Both the position numbers and the translations under genes were made by a program. Of a stretch of DNA of 64,000 nt, positions 7,878 to 14,375 are shown in pieces. The notes under the pieces are model-generated. The model saw only the letters and a list, made by a program, of their open reading frames with translations. It ran no database searches and was not told the origin of the DNA. Origin of the DNA: Actinomycetota bacterium (lineage in GTDB: Bacteria > Actinomycetota > Coriobacteriia > Anaerosomatales > Anaerosomataceae). How positions within the stretch are numbered: the first letter of the stretch is position 1; every line of letters starts with the position of its first letter. The stretch covers positions 62,001-126,000 of the forward strand of contig WSXY01000001.1 of NCBI GenBank assembly GCA_009773565.1. Direction: 5' to 3'.

Positions 7878-8039
7878 CAATCACCGATGATACGCGCAGA
7901 CTGCGACTGGGTCGCCGCCAAACTCAACTCACGGCCGAGGAAACGACTGGACTACAAGACCCCGGAGGAACGCTATGCCGCGACCAGGTAGGCGTCAGAA
8001 AGCTAGGACTCAGTGGTGCAGTTCAAAGTTGAACTTACG
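7878..8039 (+). pseudogene. IS30-family transposase C-terminal remnant
   Basis: Plus-strand translation from 7905 gives DWVAAKLNSRPRKRLDYKTP and then EERYAATR before a stop at 7989. This is the hallmark C-terminal segment of IS30 transposases (LNxRPRKxLxYxTPxE). In the same frame, after a second stop at 8004, SVVQFKVELT resembles the family's last residues. No catalytic DDE portion, start codon or left terminal repeat remains. The fragment lies where the attC of the DinB-like cassette would be expected, so an insertion and later decay may have removed it. Confidence 0.65.
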
Positions 8040-8073
8040 TGCTCCGCGGCGCGCGAACACCGATTGTCCGCTT

Positions 8074-8511
8074 CTACCGAGAGGGCAGGACTCCCTCAAT
8101 TTGATCCAGGTGCTCGCGGCGGTGCTGCGCTCGTTCGAGACTGCGTACCTTGCCGTTGGACTGGATGACCTCAGCCAGTTCCGGCGGGACAGATTGCGCC
8201 TCGAGGTCCACGGCGTCCGCCGCGCTGCGAACCATGTCGGCGGCGGTGCGATCCGGGATGGCGGCGGCCAGGACGAGGACGGCGGAGTTCAGCGCCTCGA
8301 AGTTCGTCTGCGAAACCCAGAACCCTGAGTCCTGCCACTGCCGTAGACACGAGCGGGTGTACTCGTCCCAGAACGCCAGGTGTACGAGTACGTTTGCTAC
8401 GGTGAGGCCGTTCGGGAGAATGCGAGCTAGGTCGTCGTCAGAGAGGCGCGCGAGCAGCGTGTGGAGCCGGTCACGCTCGACGTCGTTGGCGGACACATAT
8501 GCAGGCTTCAA
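8074..8511 (-). CDS. DinB-like four-helix protein (cassette gene)
   Basis: The 145-residue protein has a TTG start at 8509-8511 preceded by AAGGTGG. The segment LTVANVLVHLAFWDEYTRSCL resembles the metal-histidine helix of the DinB/YfiT-like (maleylpyruvate isomerase N-terminal) fold. Such proteins are often thiol-dependent transferases or of unknown function. The gene begins about 45 bases after the GTTAGAT end of an attC-like site, as expected for the first gene of an integron cassette. Its own downstream attC is not visible and may be lost at the IS30 remnant. Confidence 0.6.
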   Translation of the reverse strand: MKPAYVSANDVERDRLHTLLARLSDDDLARILPNGLTVANVLVHLAFWDEYTRSCLRQWQDSGFWVSQTNFEALNSAVLVLAAAIPDRTAADMVRSAADAVDLEAQSVPPELAEVIQSNGKVRSLERAQHRREHLDQIEGVLPSR

Positions 8512-8555
8512 CTCGTCACCACCTTAGCATGCTGAACACCGGTCTTCAGGGATGC

Positions 8556-8611
8556 ATCTAACGTCCTAGGGATAAACCACAATGCGAAGCGTTGGCGGGT
8601 GTTTGTTAGGC
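8556..8611 (-). repeat. Integron attC-like site 1
   Basis: On the minus strand the site begins with GCCTAAC (R'', fits RYYYAAC) and ends with GTTAGAT (R', fits GTTRRRY), 56 bases in total. The ends are the classical integron core sites, and the following GTTAGATGC is typical of cassette junctions. The internal stem is imperfect, weaker than in the sites at 11750 and 12590. It lies after the ABC permease gene and before the DinB-like gene. Confidence 0.5.
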
Positions 8612-8683
8612 GCTTCACAGCGCCCATCGACCGCAACACCGTTGATCCCTCAGCAGTATCGCCTTCCCGCGACGGGCAGTGCG

Positions 8684-10189
8684 TCATTCCCTCGAGAAGC
8701 GCACCATCAAGCCTAGAAGAACCACGATTGCGACCGCCGCGGCGCAGGCCAACCACAGTGAGCCTGCCGCGCCAGCATAGAGCACGATGCAGGCGCTGAT
8801 TGTGGCACTGATGCCGTAGCCGATGGGCGCTCGCATCCGCGGCAGCGTCAGCCGCTCAAGCCCTCGGCACATCACGGCGATCACCCCGAACATCAGGCAG
8901 AGTAGCGCCCCAAGAACCCGCTGTTCGGACGCCATCGTCTGTACTGCCATCGCAACCGCCGATGTTCCGACGGTGATGGCAAGCACGGGCACCGAGTCGA
9001 TCAACAGCAGGCTCAGGTTGTCGAAAGGCAGCACCTCGCGCAGGGACGGGCGATCGATGTCCTGCTGGAACACGTGCAGAAGCTGCCTGGATGGACCGAC
9101 CACAAAGAAGAACACCGGCGGGAAATACGCCAGGAGCCCTGGTGGATGAATCACCGTGACCGCCACGTACGGCAGCAGAGCCGCGCCCCAAAGGACCGGC
9201 CATACCAGCGACCCGGGCTGCCGGACATGCGACACGAGAGCTCGCGCGACTAGAGCCCAAGCCCCCCCTCCGCTCGGTAGGTGCCACATGGGCTTACGCG
9301 CCGCCAGCCGCTTGCGGCGAGCGATGTCCGCATACGCGCCCGCGTCGTAGCGCTGAAGCGGGCGGAATACCTCAAGTTGCGCGTAGAGCGCGCTTCCGTC
9401 GATGACGGCGACCATGTCCATCTTGCTCGCGGCGACGACCACCAACCACACGTCGATCACACTGACCACGAGCAAGGCCAGCACGTGCCCTGCCACCGGT
9501 GCGCCGTTCAGCGCCAGCACCAGCGCGGTCCCCGGCCACCGGACGGCGGCGGGCGGAAGCAGGAGCGCCAGTGCTACCAGTGGTGCGGCGACCCATGACA
9601 CCGAGCGCCTAGCCCGGGATCCGATCCGGATGCGCGCGAGTCCAGCCGCCCAAGCAAGCAGGAAGACCGCGGACACCAGCAAGGCGCCGACAACAGCCGT
9701 CGAACCCGCCGCAGTCTGCGGCGAACCCATTCCCACCGCGACACTGCCGGCCAGATAGCTCAAAGGAACGGCAGCAAGCGTCGCCGGGATGACCTCGCGA
9801 AGGCAGCTCGAGAGCGCGACCGCGCGCCTGTCGAGCGCGGACGCCCCGACGTAGGCGATATCGGGGAATGTGAGTTTGACCGGCGAGGAGCGCAGGGTCC
9901 GAAAGCCGAGCGCTCCCACGAGAAGGCTCGGAACCACGAACGCCAGGGCCACCACAGCAGGGCGCATGGATGCCCCGAGACCGGCCCCCGCGCCCATCGC
10001 TTCGCTGGCCGCAGCCGCCATCATCGCCACGAACCATGCGCCGAACAGCACCACAAGGTAGATGAGGTAGGTGCGCTCACCGATCAACGCGGAGCCTAGG
10101 TCGGCTCCCGCCAACGCCGCCCAGTAGTCGGCGCGTCCGCGTGCGTGACGCCACCGCAGCCACACGAGCAGCATCAGGTCACTCATCAT
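8684..10189 (-). CDS. ABC transporter permease, multi-span membrane protein
   Basis: The 501-residue protein has about 10-12 hydrophobic spans, arranged as N- and C-terminal clusters around a central soluble loop (FRPLQRYDAGAYADIARRKRLAAR). The ATG start overlaps the stop of the ATPase gene (ATGA), so both are co-translated and form an exporter-type ABC system. Substrate cannot be inferred. The frame extends further upstream, but that would overlap the ATPase by 80 bases. The gene ends about 70 bases before attC-like site 1, so the ATPase-permease pair could be a two-gene cassette. Confidence 0.7.
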   Translation of the reverse strand: MMSDLMLLVWLRWRHARGRADYWAALAGADLGSALIGERTYLIYLVVLFGAWFVAMMAAAASEAMGAGAGLGASMRPAVVALAFVVPSLLVGALGFRTLRSSPVKLTFPDIAYVGASALDRRAVALSSCLREVIPATLAAVPLSYLAGSVAVGMGSPQTAAGSTAVVGALLVSAVFLLAWAAGLARIRIGSRARRSVSWVAAPLVALALLLPPAAVRWPGTALVLALNGAPVAGHVLALLVVSVIDVWLVVVAASKMDMVAVIDGSALYAQLEVFRPLQRYDAGAYADIARRKRLAARKPMWHLPSGGGAWALVARALVSHVRQPGSLVWPVLWGAALLPYVAVTVIHPPGLLAYFPPVFFFVVGPSRQLLHVFQQDIDRPSLREVLPFDNLSLLLIDSVPVLAITVGTSAVAMAVQTMASEQRVLGALLCLMFGVIAVMCRGLERLTLPRMRAPIGYGISATISACIVLYAGAAGSLWLACAAAVAIVVLLGLMVRFSRE

Positions 10190-10929
10190 GCGGGCGACTC
10201 CGCGGACTCCAGCGCCGATCGAAGCAGCCCATCGAGCGTGTTCGCGCAGTCGGTTCCGAGTCCGGCCCACGGTCCCTCGTCGACGATCGTGCCGCCGTCG
10301 AGCACGAAGAAGCGGTCAGGAGCAGCGCCTTCCGGCAGCTGATGGCTGCTGAGAAGCACCGAGCCGCCGGTAGATGCGAGCGTGCGCAACTCCAACCACA
10401 ACTCCCTTGCGGACACCGGGTCGATGGGGCCGAACGGCTCGTCAAGCAGAAGCAGCCGCGGTCGTAACGCGAGGGCGAGCACGAGTGCGAGTTTGTAGCG
10501 CATGCCGCGCGAGAACGTCGACGGGTAGGCGTCGGCGGCATCGCCCAAGCCGAATGTGTCCAGCAGCCGCTCTGCTTCGGCCTCACGCTGCCCCAAACGG
10601 TTCGCGCGCAGCACGAAAGTGACGTGTTCACGCGCGGTGAGATCATCGTAAAAAGGTGGGGTGTCTGTGACCAGGACGAGTTCGCGGCGCAGCTGCCTGT
10701 CGGCTACGCCATACGGCTGTCCAAGGACCTCGACACGACCCTCGCCCGGCGAGCTCCACCCTGCGGCGCAACGCAGCAGAGTGGACTTTCCGGCGCCGTT
10801 GCGACCGATCAGGACGGCGATCTCGCCCGCGGCAACTGACAGATTGACGTCTCGCAGCACCGGCGCCTGGGCGTACGAGAATGCAACGTCGCGCATCGTC
10901 AGAGTGCTTGTTGGGGCTTCGATCGTCAC
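10186..10929 (-). CDS. ABC transporter ATP-binding protein
   Basis: The 247-residue nucleotide-binding subunit has Walker A GRNGAGKST (near residue 42), the signature-like FSRGMRYKLALVLAL, Walker B LLLLDEPFGPID and the switch histidine in VLLSSHQL. The usual LSGGQ is altered to FSRGM, as in many CcmA/NatA-type exporters. The GTG start at 10927-10929 has GAGG six bases upstream. It overlaps the permease gene by four bases. The 260 bases before it hold the degenerate attC at 11068-11151 and no further gene. Confidence 0.85.
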   Translation of the reverse strand: MTIEAPTSTLTMRDVAFSYAQAPVLRDVNLSVAAGEIAVLIGRNGAGKSTLLRCAAGWSSPGEGRVEVLGQPYGVADRQLRRELVLVTDTPPFYDDLTAREHVTFVLRANRLGQREAEAERLLDTFGLGDAADAYPSTFSRGMRYKLALVLALALRPRLLLLDEPFGPIDPVSARELWLELRTLASTGGSVLLSSHQLPEGAAPDRFFVLDGGTIVDEGPWAGLGTDCANTLDGLLRSALESAESPA

Positions 10930-11067
10930 GGTCCACCTCGCGTCGTGTAGTACCCGCTAATCTACCCAGAGAGAGCAGTCATCGCGAACTCCCCGGGCAC
11001 CCAGACTCGCACATCCGAGGAATCGAAGACATCGGCGCACCCAACTCATGCGATCGCCAGCAATGCG

Positions 11068-11151
11068 CCTACGTGTTTAGGTTTGAGCGGCGGGTTTGCC
11101 GCTTTCTTCCATGCTATACCTTGCGCCGTCCGCTCGGAACCTTGGTTAGCC
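11068..11151 (-). repeat. Degenerate integron attC-like site 4
   Basis: On the minus strand the site starts GGCTAAC and ends near GTAGGC, a GTTAGGC core lacking one base. The arms GAGCGG-A-CGG and CCG-CCGCTC pair with one extrahelical A, the feature that distinguishes attC stems from ordinary hairpins. It lies 40 bases after the stop of the GrpB-family gene, where its attC is expected. Confidence 0.4.
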
Positions 11152-11191
11152 GGGACGCTCGCGCCCATCATCCACGCCTATGGGGCGCCAC

Positions 11192-11734
11192 CTACTCGTG
11201 GATGCCTGGCAACAGAATCGACTCGCGTTGATCATGAGCCGCCAGATAGGCTGCCAGAAGAGAATCGATGAACCGCTCCTTGGCCTGCCGATACGAGGCC
11301 ATACTCCGACCGACATAGCGCGATTTCAGGTCGTTGTACTCGTTCAGTGCGTCCGAGTCCGATTCCAGTGCCGCCTTCACGTAGTGGAAGTGATTGTCGA
11401 TGTCGCTGCCGACGACCACCAGCTGAATGGACACGGACGCTCCATCGACCGAGTAGTCATACTCCGCGTACTCGAGCGTTCGCTCGTTCCTCGAGCTGGG
11501 GATGAGCAGTTCGTCCAGAACGAGTTGCGCCTTAAGGAAATCCGCCGCGCCGACTCTGACGAGGACATCAAGATCACCCTTGGTCAGACTGCCTGCCACG
11601 GCAGTGCTGCCAACATGTTCAATAGCCGAAGAGGGGAGTCGCGCGAAGAGATCCGCAGCGATCGTGCGGAAGAGTCGTCGCGCCTGCGAGGTATCAGCGG
11701 CGGACAGCGTGAACAGTTCCTGCTCGTCAGTCAT
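11192..11734 (-). CDS. GrpB-family (UPF0157) nucleotidyltransferase-like protein (cassette gene)
   Basis: The 180-residue protein has the family pattern IEHVGSTAVAGSLTKGDLDVLVRV (read in two parts, residues about 38-61), a GS...DxD nucleotidyltransferase core, followed by LQLVVVGSD-like and YNDLKSRYVG segments. GrpB/UPF0157 proteins are frequent cassette passengers, and their substrate is unknown. The ATG lies only about 20 bases after the GTTAGCC end of attC 2, leaving no room for a normal promoter, which is typical of integron cassettes expressed from outside. Confidence 0.8.
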   Translation of the reverse strand: MTDEQELFTLSAADTSQARRLFRTIAADLFARLPSSAIEHVGSTAVAGSLTKGDLDVLVRVGAADFLKAQLVLDELLIPSSRNERTLEYAEYDYSVDGASVSIQLVVVGSDIDNHFHYVKAALESDSDALNEYNDLKSRYVGRSMASYRQAKERFIDSLLAAYLAAHDQRESILLPGIHE

Positions 11735-11749
11735 GGCTGCCTCGTTTCC

Positions 11750-11834
11750 GGCTAACGTGTTGCGCCTGAGCAGACGCCCGCGCTTATCCTGGTCAGTCTA
11801 GCTCTTGGCGTTCTGCTCGATACGCTTGTTAGCC
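11750..11834 (-). repeat. Integron attC site 2
   Basis: Outer sites GGCTAAC and GTTAGCC pair perfectly. The inner arms GAGCAG-A-ACGCC and GGCGTCTGCTC pair with a single extrahelical A, as in genuine attC folds. Most of the 85-base site is highly similar to attC 3, including the loop segment TAGACTxACCAGGA. The upstream gene's stop codon lies inside it. Confidence 0.8.
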
Positions 11835-12565
11835 ATCGCCCCACACTGCTCAGTGAACAGATTAACCAGTCGCTCGTGCACTTCGACCGCGGCAATCGTC
11901 TGAGGCGTTAGGGCATCCACAACCTCTTGAAGAGAAACCGGTGCCTCGACCGTGAGCATCTCGACTCCATTGGGAAGTCGCACGTGCTTACGCCGAGATC
12001 CCATCGCGATGTTGTTGGGTGCGCCGTGGTGAAACTCATTCCGAAACCCGCGAGTTGCGCGCCGATAGGCAGCGTTGTTGAGGGTGCCCAGCGCACGGTG
12101 CAGCGGTGGCCAGGAGTCCCAGAACTGCGCCATGTACTGCGCGAGCTCACGCTTGGAGTGCCCGAGCTCACCATAGTCGGGCCAGGATGGAACCAGGCGT
12201 CCATTCGCATGGTTGGAGACGACCGCAATGTCGTGAAAGCAGCGCCCCTTGATCGCGGCGGGCGCCTCCAGACAGTAGTAGGCAAGCGGCAATGCCAGCT
12301 CGAAGACAACGTCGAATTGCTCATTCTCGTCGAGGCCGACAACCAGCGTGGTCAGCGCACGTAAGCGCCGGAGATTGAACACGAACGAATTGACGAAGTT
12401 GCCAAGATCCTGGATCGACTGCTGTGCGGTCACGGAGAAGGCATCGCCGAATGGAAGACCGGCGCACTTGAGCCGGGCATCGGTCGCCAGCCGTGGCTTT
12501 TCTGGCAGGGCCAGCCGCAAGCGGCGCCATTCGCGATACAGCTGAACAGCACGGTCTTCGTCCAC
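11798..12565 (-). CDS. Cassette protein of unknown function with RNEFHH motif
   Basis: The 255-residue soluble, mostly helical protein starts at a GTG (12563-12565) about 25 bases after the end of attC 3. A conserved-looking RGFRNEFHHGAP segment resembles the Rx4-6H motif of HEPN ribonucleases, and the helical layout fits, but this is only a suggestion. The last 11 codons (ANKRIEQNAKS) are read from within attC 2, a pattern well known among integron cassette proteins. No membrane span or signal peptide is seen. Confidence 0.65.
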   Translation of the reverse strand: MDEDRAVQLYREWRRLRLALPEKPRLATDARLKCAGLPFGDAFSVTAQQSIQDLGNFVNSFVFNLRRLRALTTLVVGLDENEQFDVVFELALPLAYYCLEAPAAIKGRCFHDIAVVSNHANGRLVPSWPDYGELGHSKRELAQYMAQFWDSWPPLHRALGTLNNAAYRRATRGFRNEFHHGAPNNIAMGSRRKHVRLPNGVEMLTVEAPVSLQEVVDALTPQTIAAVEVHERLVNLFTEQCGAMANKRIEQNAKS

Positions 12566-12589
12566 TGCCGGCCCCCGGTTCCTGCGAAT

Positions 12590-12675
12590 GGCTAACGCAT
12601 TTGCGCATCAGCTGCGCGCCGATGCCGTCCTGGTAAGTCTACCGCTTGCGCGTCAGCTGGATGCGCTTGTTAGCT
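12590..12675 (-). repeat. Integron attC site 3
   Basis: The 86-base site begins AGCTAAC and ends GTTAGCC on the minus strand. The arms GCGCATC-C-AGCTG-A-CGCGC and GCGCGCAGCTGATGCGC pair along 17 bases with two extrahelical bases (C and A) on one side only. That asymmetry is the structural signature by which integron integrases choose the attC strand. It starts eight bases after the stop of the lipoprotein gene. Confidence 0.85.
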
Positions 12676-12682
12676 CGATCGC

Positions 12683-13240
12683 CTAGCGCTGAACCGGCGC
12701 TTCGACGAGCGAGGTCACGGTGCCGCCTGTCACGGTCACGAACCAGTAGGACTCTTGGTAGGCCGCACTGTTCTTGCCTCCACCGTTGAGATCCGCGAAG
12801 AAATCAACATACGACAAGGGCATTGGAGCGGACGCGTCCACATACGGCTGTCCGAGCGGTGCGTTTACGTAGACGCCTCCGAGCGGATCGAGAACAAGCG
12901 ACTGGTGATACGTCGACTCGTTGGTGATCGTTGTGCCGTGGACCGGGACCGACCACAGGCCCTCTGTCGAGACCCAGTCGACCTCGAACCGGATGGTGCC
13001 CGTGCTGCCGGGAAAGATGCGCCCCAGATAGACACCCGCAGTCGCATCTTTGGCAGGCTCCGGATTTGGACGTAGGTACATCAGCTGATCGGCCCATCCG
13101 GCACGCACAGTGGTCGCGGTGGATTCGTCGCTTACGGCCGGCGTCGAGGGAGACACCGTAGGTGCACCGCAACCGGACAGCATCCCGACGAGCGCGCCGA
13201 GAAGCAACACGACGAGCAGTCGACCACTGGAGCCTGTCAC
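12683..13240 (-). CDS. Putative lipoprotein (cassette gene)
   Basis: The 185-residue protein has a lipoprotein signal: GRLLVVLLLGALVGMLSGCG, with the lipobox LSGC at residues 21-24. A Ser/Thr/Pro linker follows and then a beta-rich domain with RFEVDWVSTEGLWSV and TTITNESTYHQS. It would be exported and anchored to the outer face of the membrane. The GTG at 13238-13240 is chosen because GAGGAG precedes it by six bases; a longer frame to 13300 is less likely. It is immediately followed by attC 3. The domain is not recognised. Confidence 0.65.
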   Translation of the reverse strand: MTGSSGRLLVVLLLGALVGMLSGCGAPTVSPSTPAVSDESTATTVRAGWADQLMYLRPNPEPAKDATAGVYLGRIFPGSTGTIRFEVDWVSTEGLWSVPVHGTTITNESTYHQSLVLDPLGGVYVNAPLGQPYVDASAPMPLSYVDFFADLNGGGKNSAAYQESYWFVTVTGGTVTSLVEAPVQR

Positions 13241-13359
13241 GGCGATCTCCTCGATTCGAGCTAGCAAAGATTCTGCAGTCTGCATAACAGGATATGACAA
13301 GAGACCCCAGCGTGTCTGCCGAGGTCCCTTCAGTGGAGAATAACGAATTTCGACGCCTT

Positions 13360-13578
13360 CTACGCGCGTGTGACGCGCGAGAATGCAGTCTCGTCCGCGA
13401 CCTCAAGCGGCGGCATTCCGCCTTCGATTGCATCCGCGATCGCCGCGGCGGCGGCGAGCGCACTCGGATACCATTCCTCAAGCGCGGTGGTGGCGAGACC
13501 GCCGGGCATCACAACTCGCACACCGCCACCGTCCGCAGCAACGATTCGGTAGAGGTCCCGACTCTCGTACACGCTCAT
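13360..13578 (-). CDS. Small hypothetical protein
   Basis: The 72-residue protein (MSVYESRDLYRIVAADGGG...) starts at an ATG whose first bases overlap the stop of the upstream DNA-binding gene (ATGA), so it is probably coupled to it. It is predicted as a short beta segment followed by an Ala-rich helix (YPSALAAAAAIADAIEGG). No family is recognised. It closes the three-gene operon 14317-13360. Confidence 0.55.
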   Translation of the reverse strand: MSVYESRDLYRIVAADGGGVRVVMPGGLATTALEEWYPSALAAAAAIADAIEGGMPPLEVADETAFSRVTRA

Positions 13579-14087
13579 CGCCCCTCCCGCTTCTTCTTGA
13601 TGGCGGGTAGCGCGTCTGGCAACACGACCCACGGACTCTTGTGAGCCGCAGGTTCGAGCTTCCTGGAGTACGGCACGACGCCTTTGTACATGTCCGCCCG
13701 CAGAGTCTTGGCAGGCATCCCGACAATCGCCGCCGCTTCGTCGGCGAGCATCAACTCCGACAGGAACAGACCGACGAGGCGATCTGCCTCTTCCGGTCCG
13801 AACAGTTCGCCCAAAGCCTCACGCGCCGTCTGCGGCCGGCCGGGTATCGGCTCGCGCACGACCACCCAGCGGGGTTGGCCGTGTGGTTTCACCGACTCGG
13901 ACATGAGCCTCGCGTGCTTCGTGTCGCCCTGCGACAGTCGGTACTCGAAGACGCTGAGCGACATGCCGAGCTCGGCGGCTGCCTCGCGCTTCGTCATGAG
14001 ATCTTCCAAGAACATCTGAGTGAGGCGATCGGCCTCATCAGCCCCTACTCGACCGACTAACTCAGCGTGCGCGGTTCTCTTGGTCAT
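13575..14087 (-). CDS. Protein with two tandem HTH-like repeats
   Basis: The 170 residues consist of two copies of a roughly 75-residue unit. GADEADRLTQMFLEDLMTKREAAAELGM (near residue 15) and GPEEADRLVGLFLSELMLADEAAAIVGM (near 97) align closely, and each is followed by a recognition-helix-like segment and a PRWVV/SPWVV strand. Each unit looks like a helix-turn-helix with a small wing, so the protein may bind a two-fold site as a monomer. The start overlaps the upstream stop codon (TGATG). A regulator or element-specific DNA-organising role is inferred. Confidence 0.6.
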   Translation of the reverse strand: MTKRTAHAELVGRVGADEADRLTQMFLEDLMTKREAAAELGMSLSVFEYRLSQGDTKHARLMSESVKPHGQPRWVVVREPIPGRPQTAREALGELFGPEEADRLVGLFLSELMLADEAAAIVGMPAKTLRADMYKGVVPYSRKLEPAAHKSPWVVLPDALPAIKKKREGR

Positions 14088-14317
14088 CAGCTATGTCCCT
14101 CCTCAGTTACCTCCTCTCGTGCACCGAGGAGGAATCTCTCCACGAAGTTGAGCCCTTTGGTTACGTTCTCTTCCATCCTGAGACTCAGCGCTTGCTCAAG
14201 AGCATTGCCCTGGTCCGTCCAGTCGGTCAGCCTGTCGCACTTTTCTTCCATCGCCAGACGGATCGTGGCAAACGCGCGTATCACGTCGCGCTTCTTGACG
14301 TCCTTGAACTCTCTCAC
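14087..14317 (-). CDS. Small helical protein, first gene of regulatory operon
   Basis: The 76-residue protein is all helical and charged (RDVIRAFATIRLAMEEKCDRL). A GTG start at 14315-14317 has AGGAGG eight bases upstream. The conserved element promoter lies so close (14335-14363) that the leader would be only about 10 bases. It is coupled by a one-base overlap to the tandem-HTH gene. No family is recognised. Confidence 0.55.
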   Translation of the reverse strand: MREFKDVKKRDVIRAFATIRLAMEEKCDRLTDWTDQGNALEQALSLRMEENVTKGLNFVERFLLGAREEVTEEGHS

Positions 14318-14334
14318 GCGCCGATCCTCCTCTC

Positions 14335-14363
14335 AGTGTGGCGTACCGCGTGACTGATGGCAA
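14335..14363 (-). promoter_or_regulatory. Conserved element promoter/operator (third copy)
   Basis: TTGCCA, a 17-base spacer (TCAGTCACGCGGTACGC) and CACACT are read on the minus strand. The match to the copies at 6811 and 7428 covers both hexamers and the CGCGGTACGC core. The short distance to the GTG start at 14317 would put the ribosome site at the transcription start, so the sequence may act mainly as an operator here. Confidence 0.55.
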
Positions 14364-14375
14364 TGCATACGGGGC

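Noticed and set aside
13241-13359. A fifth attC upstream of the lipoprotein cassette
   Set aside because: GCTAGCT near the gene start is one base off a GTTAGCT core, but no matching left arm or stem was found.
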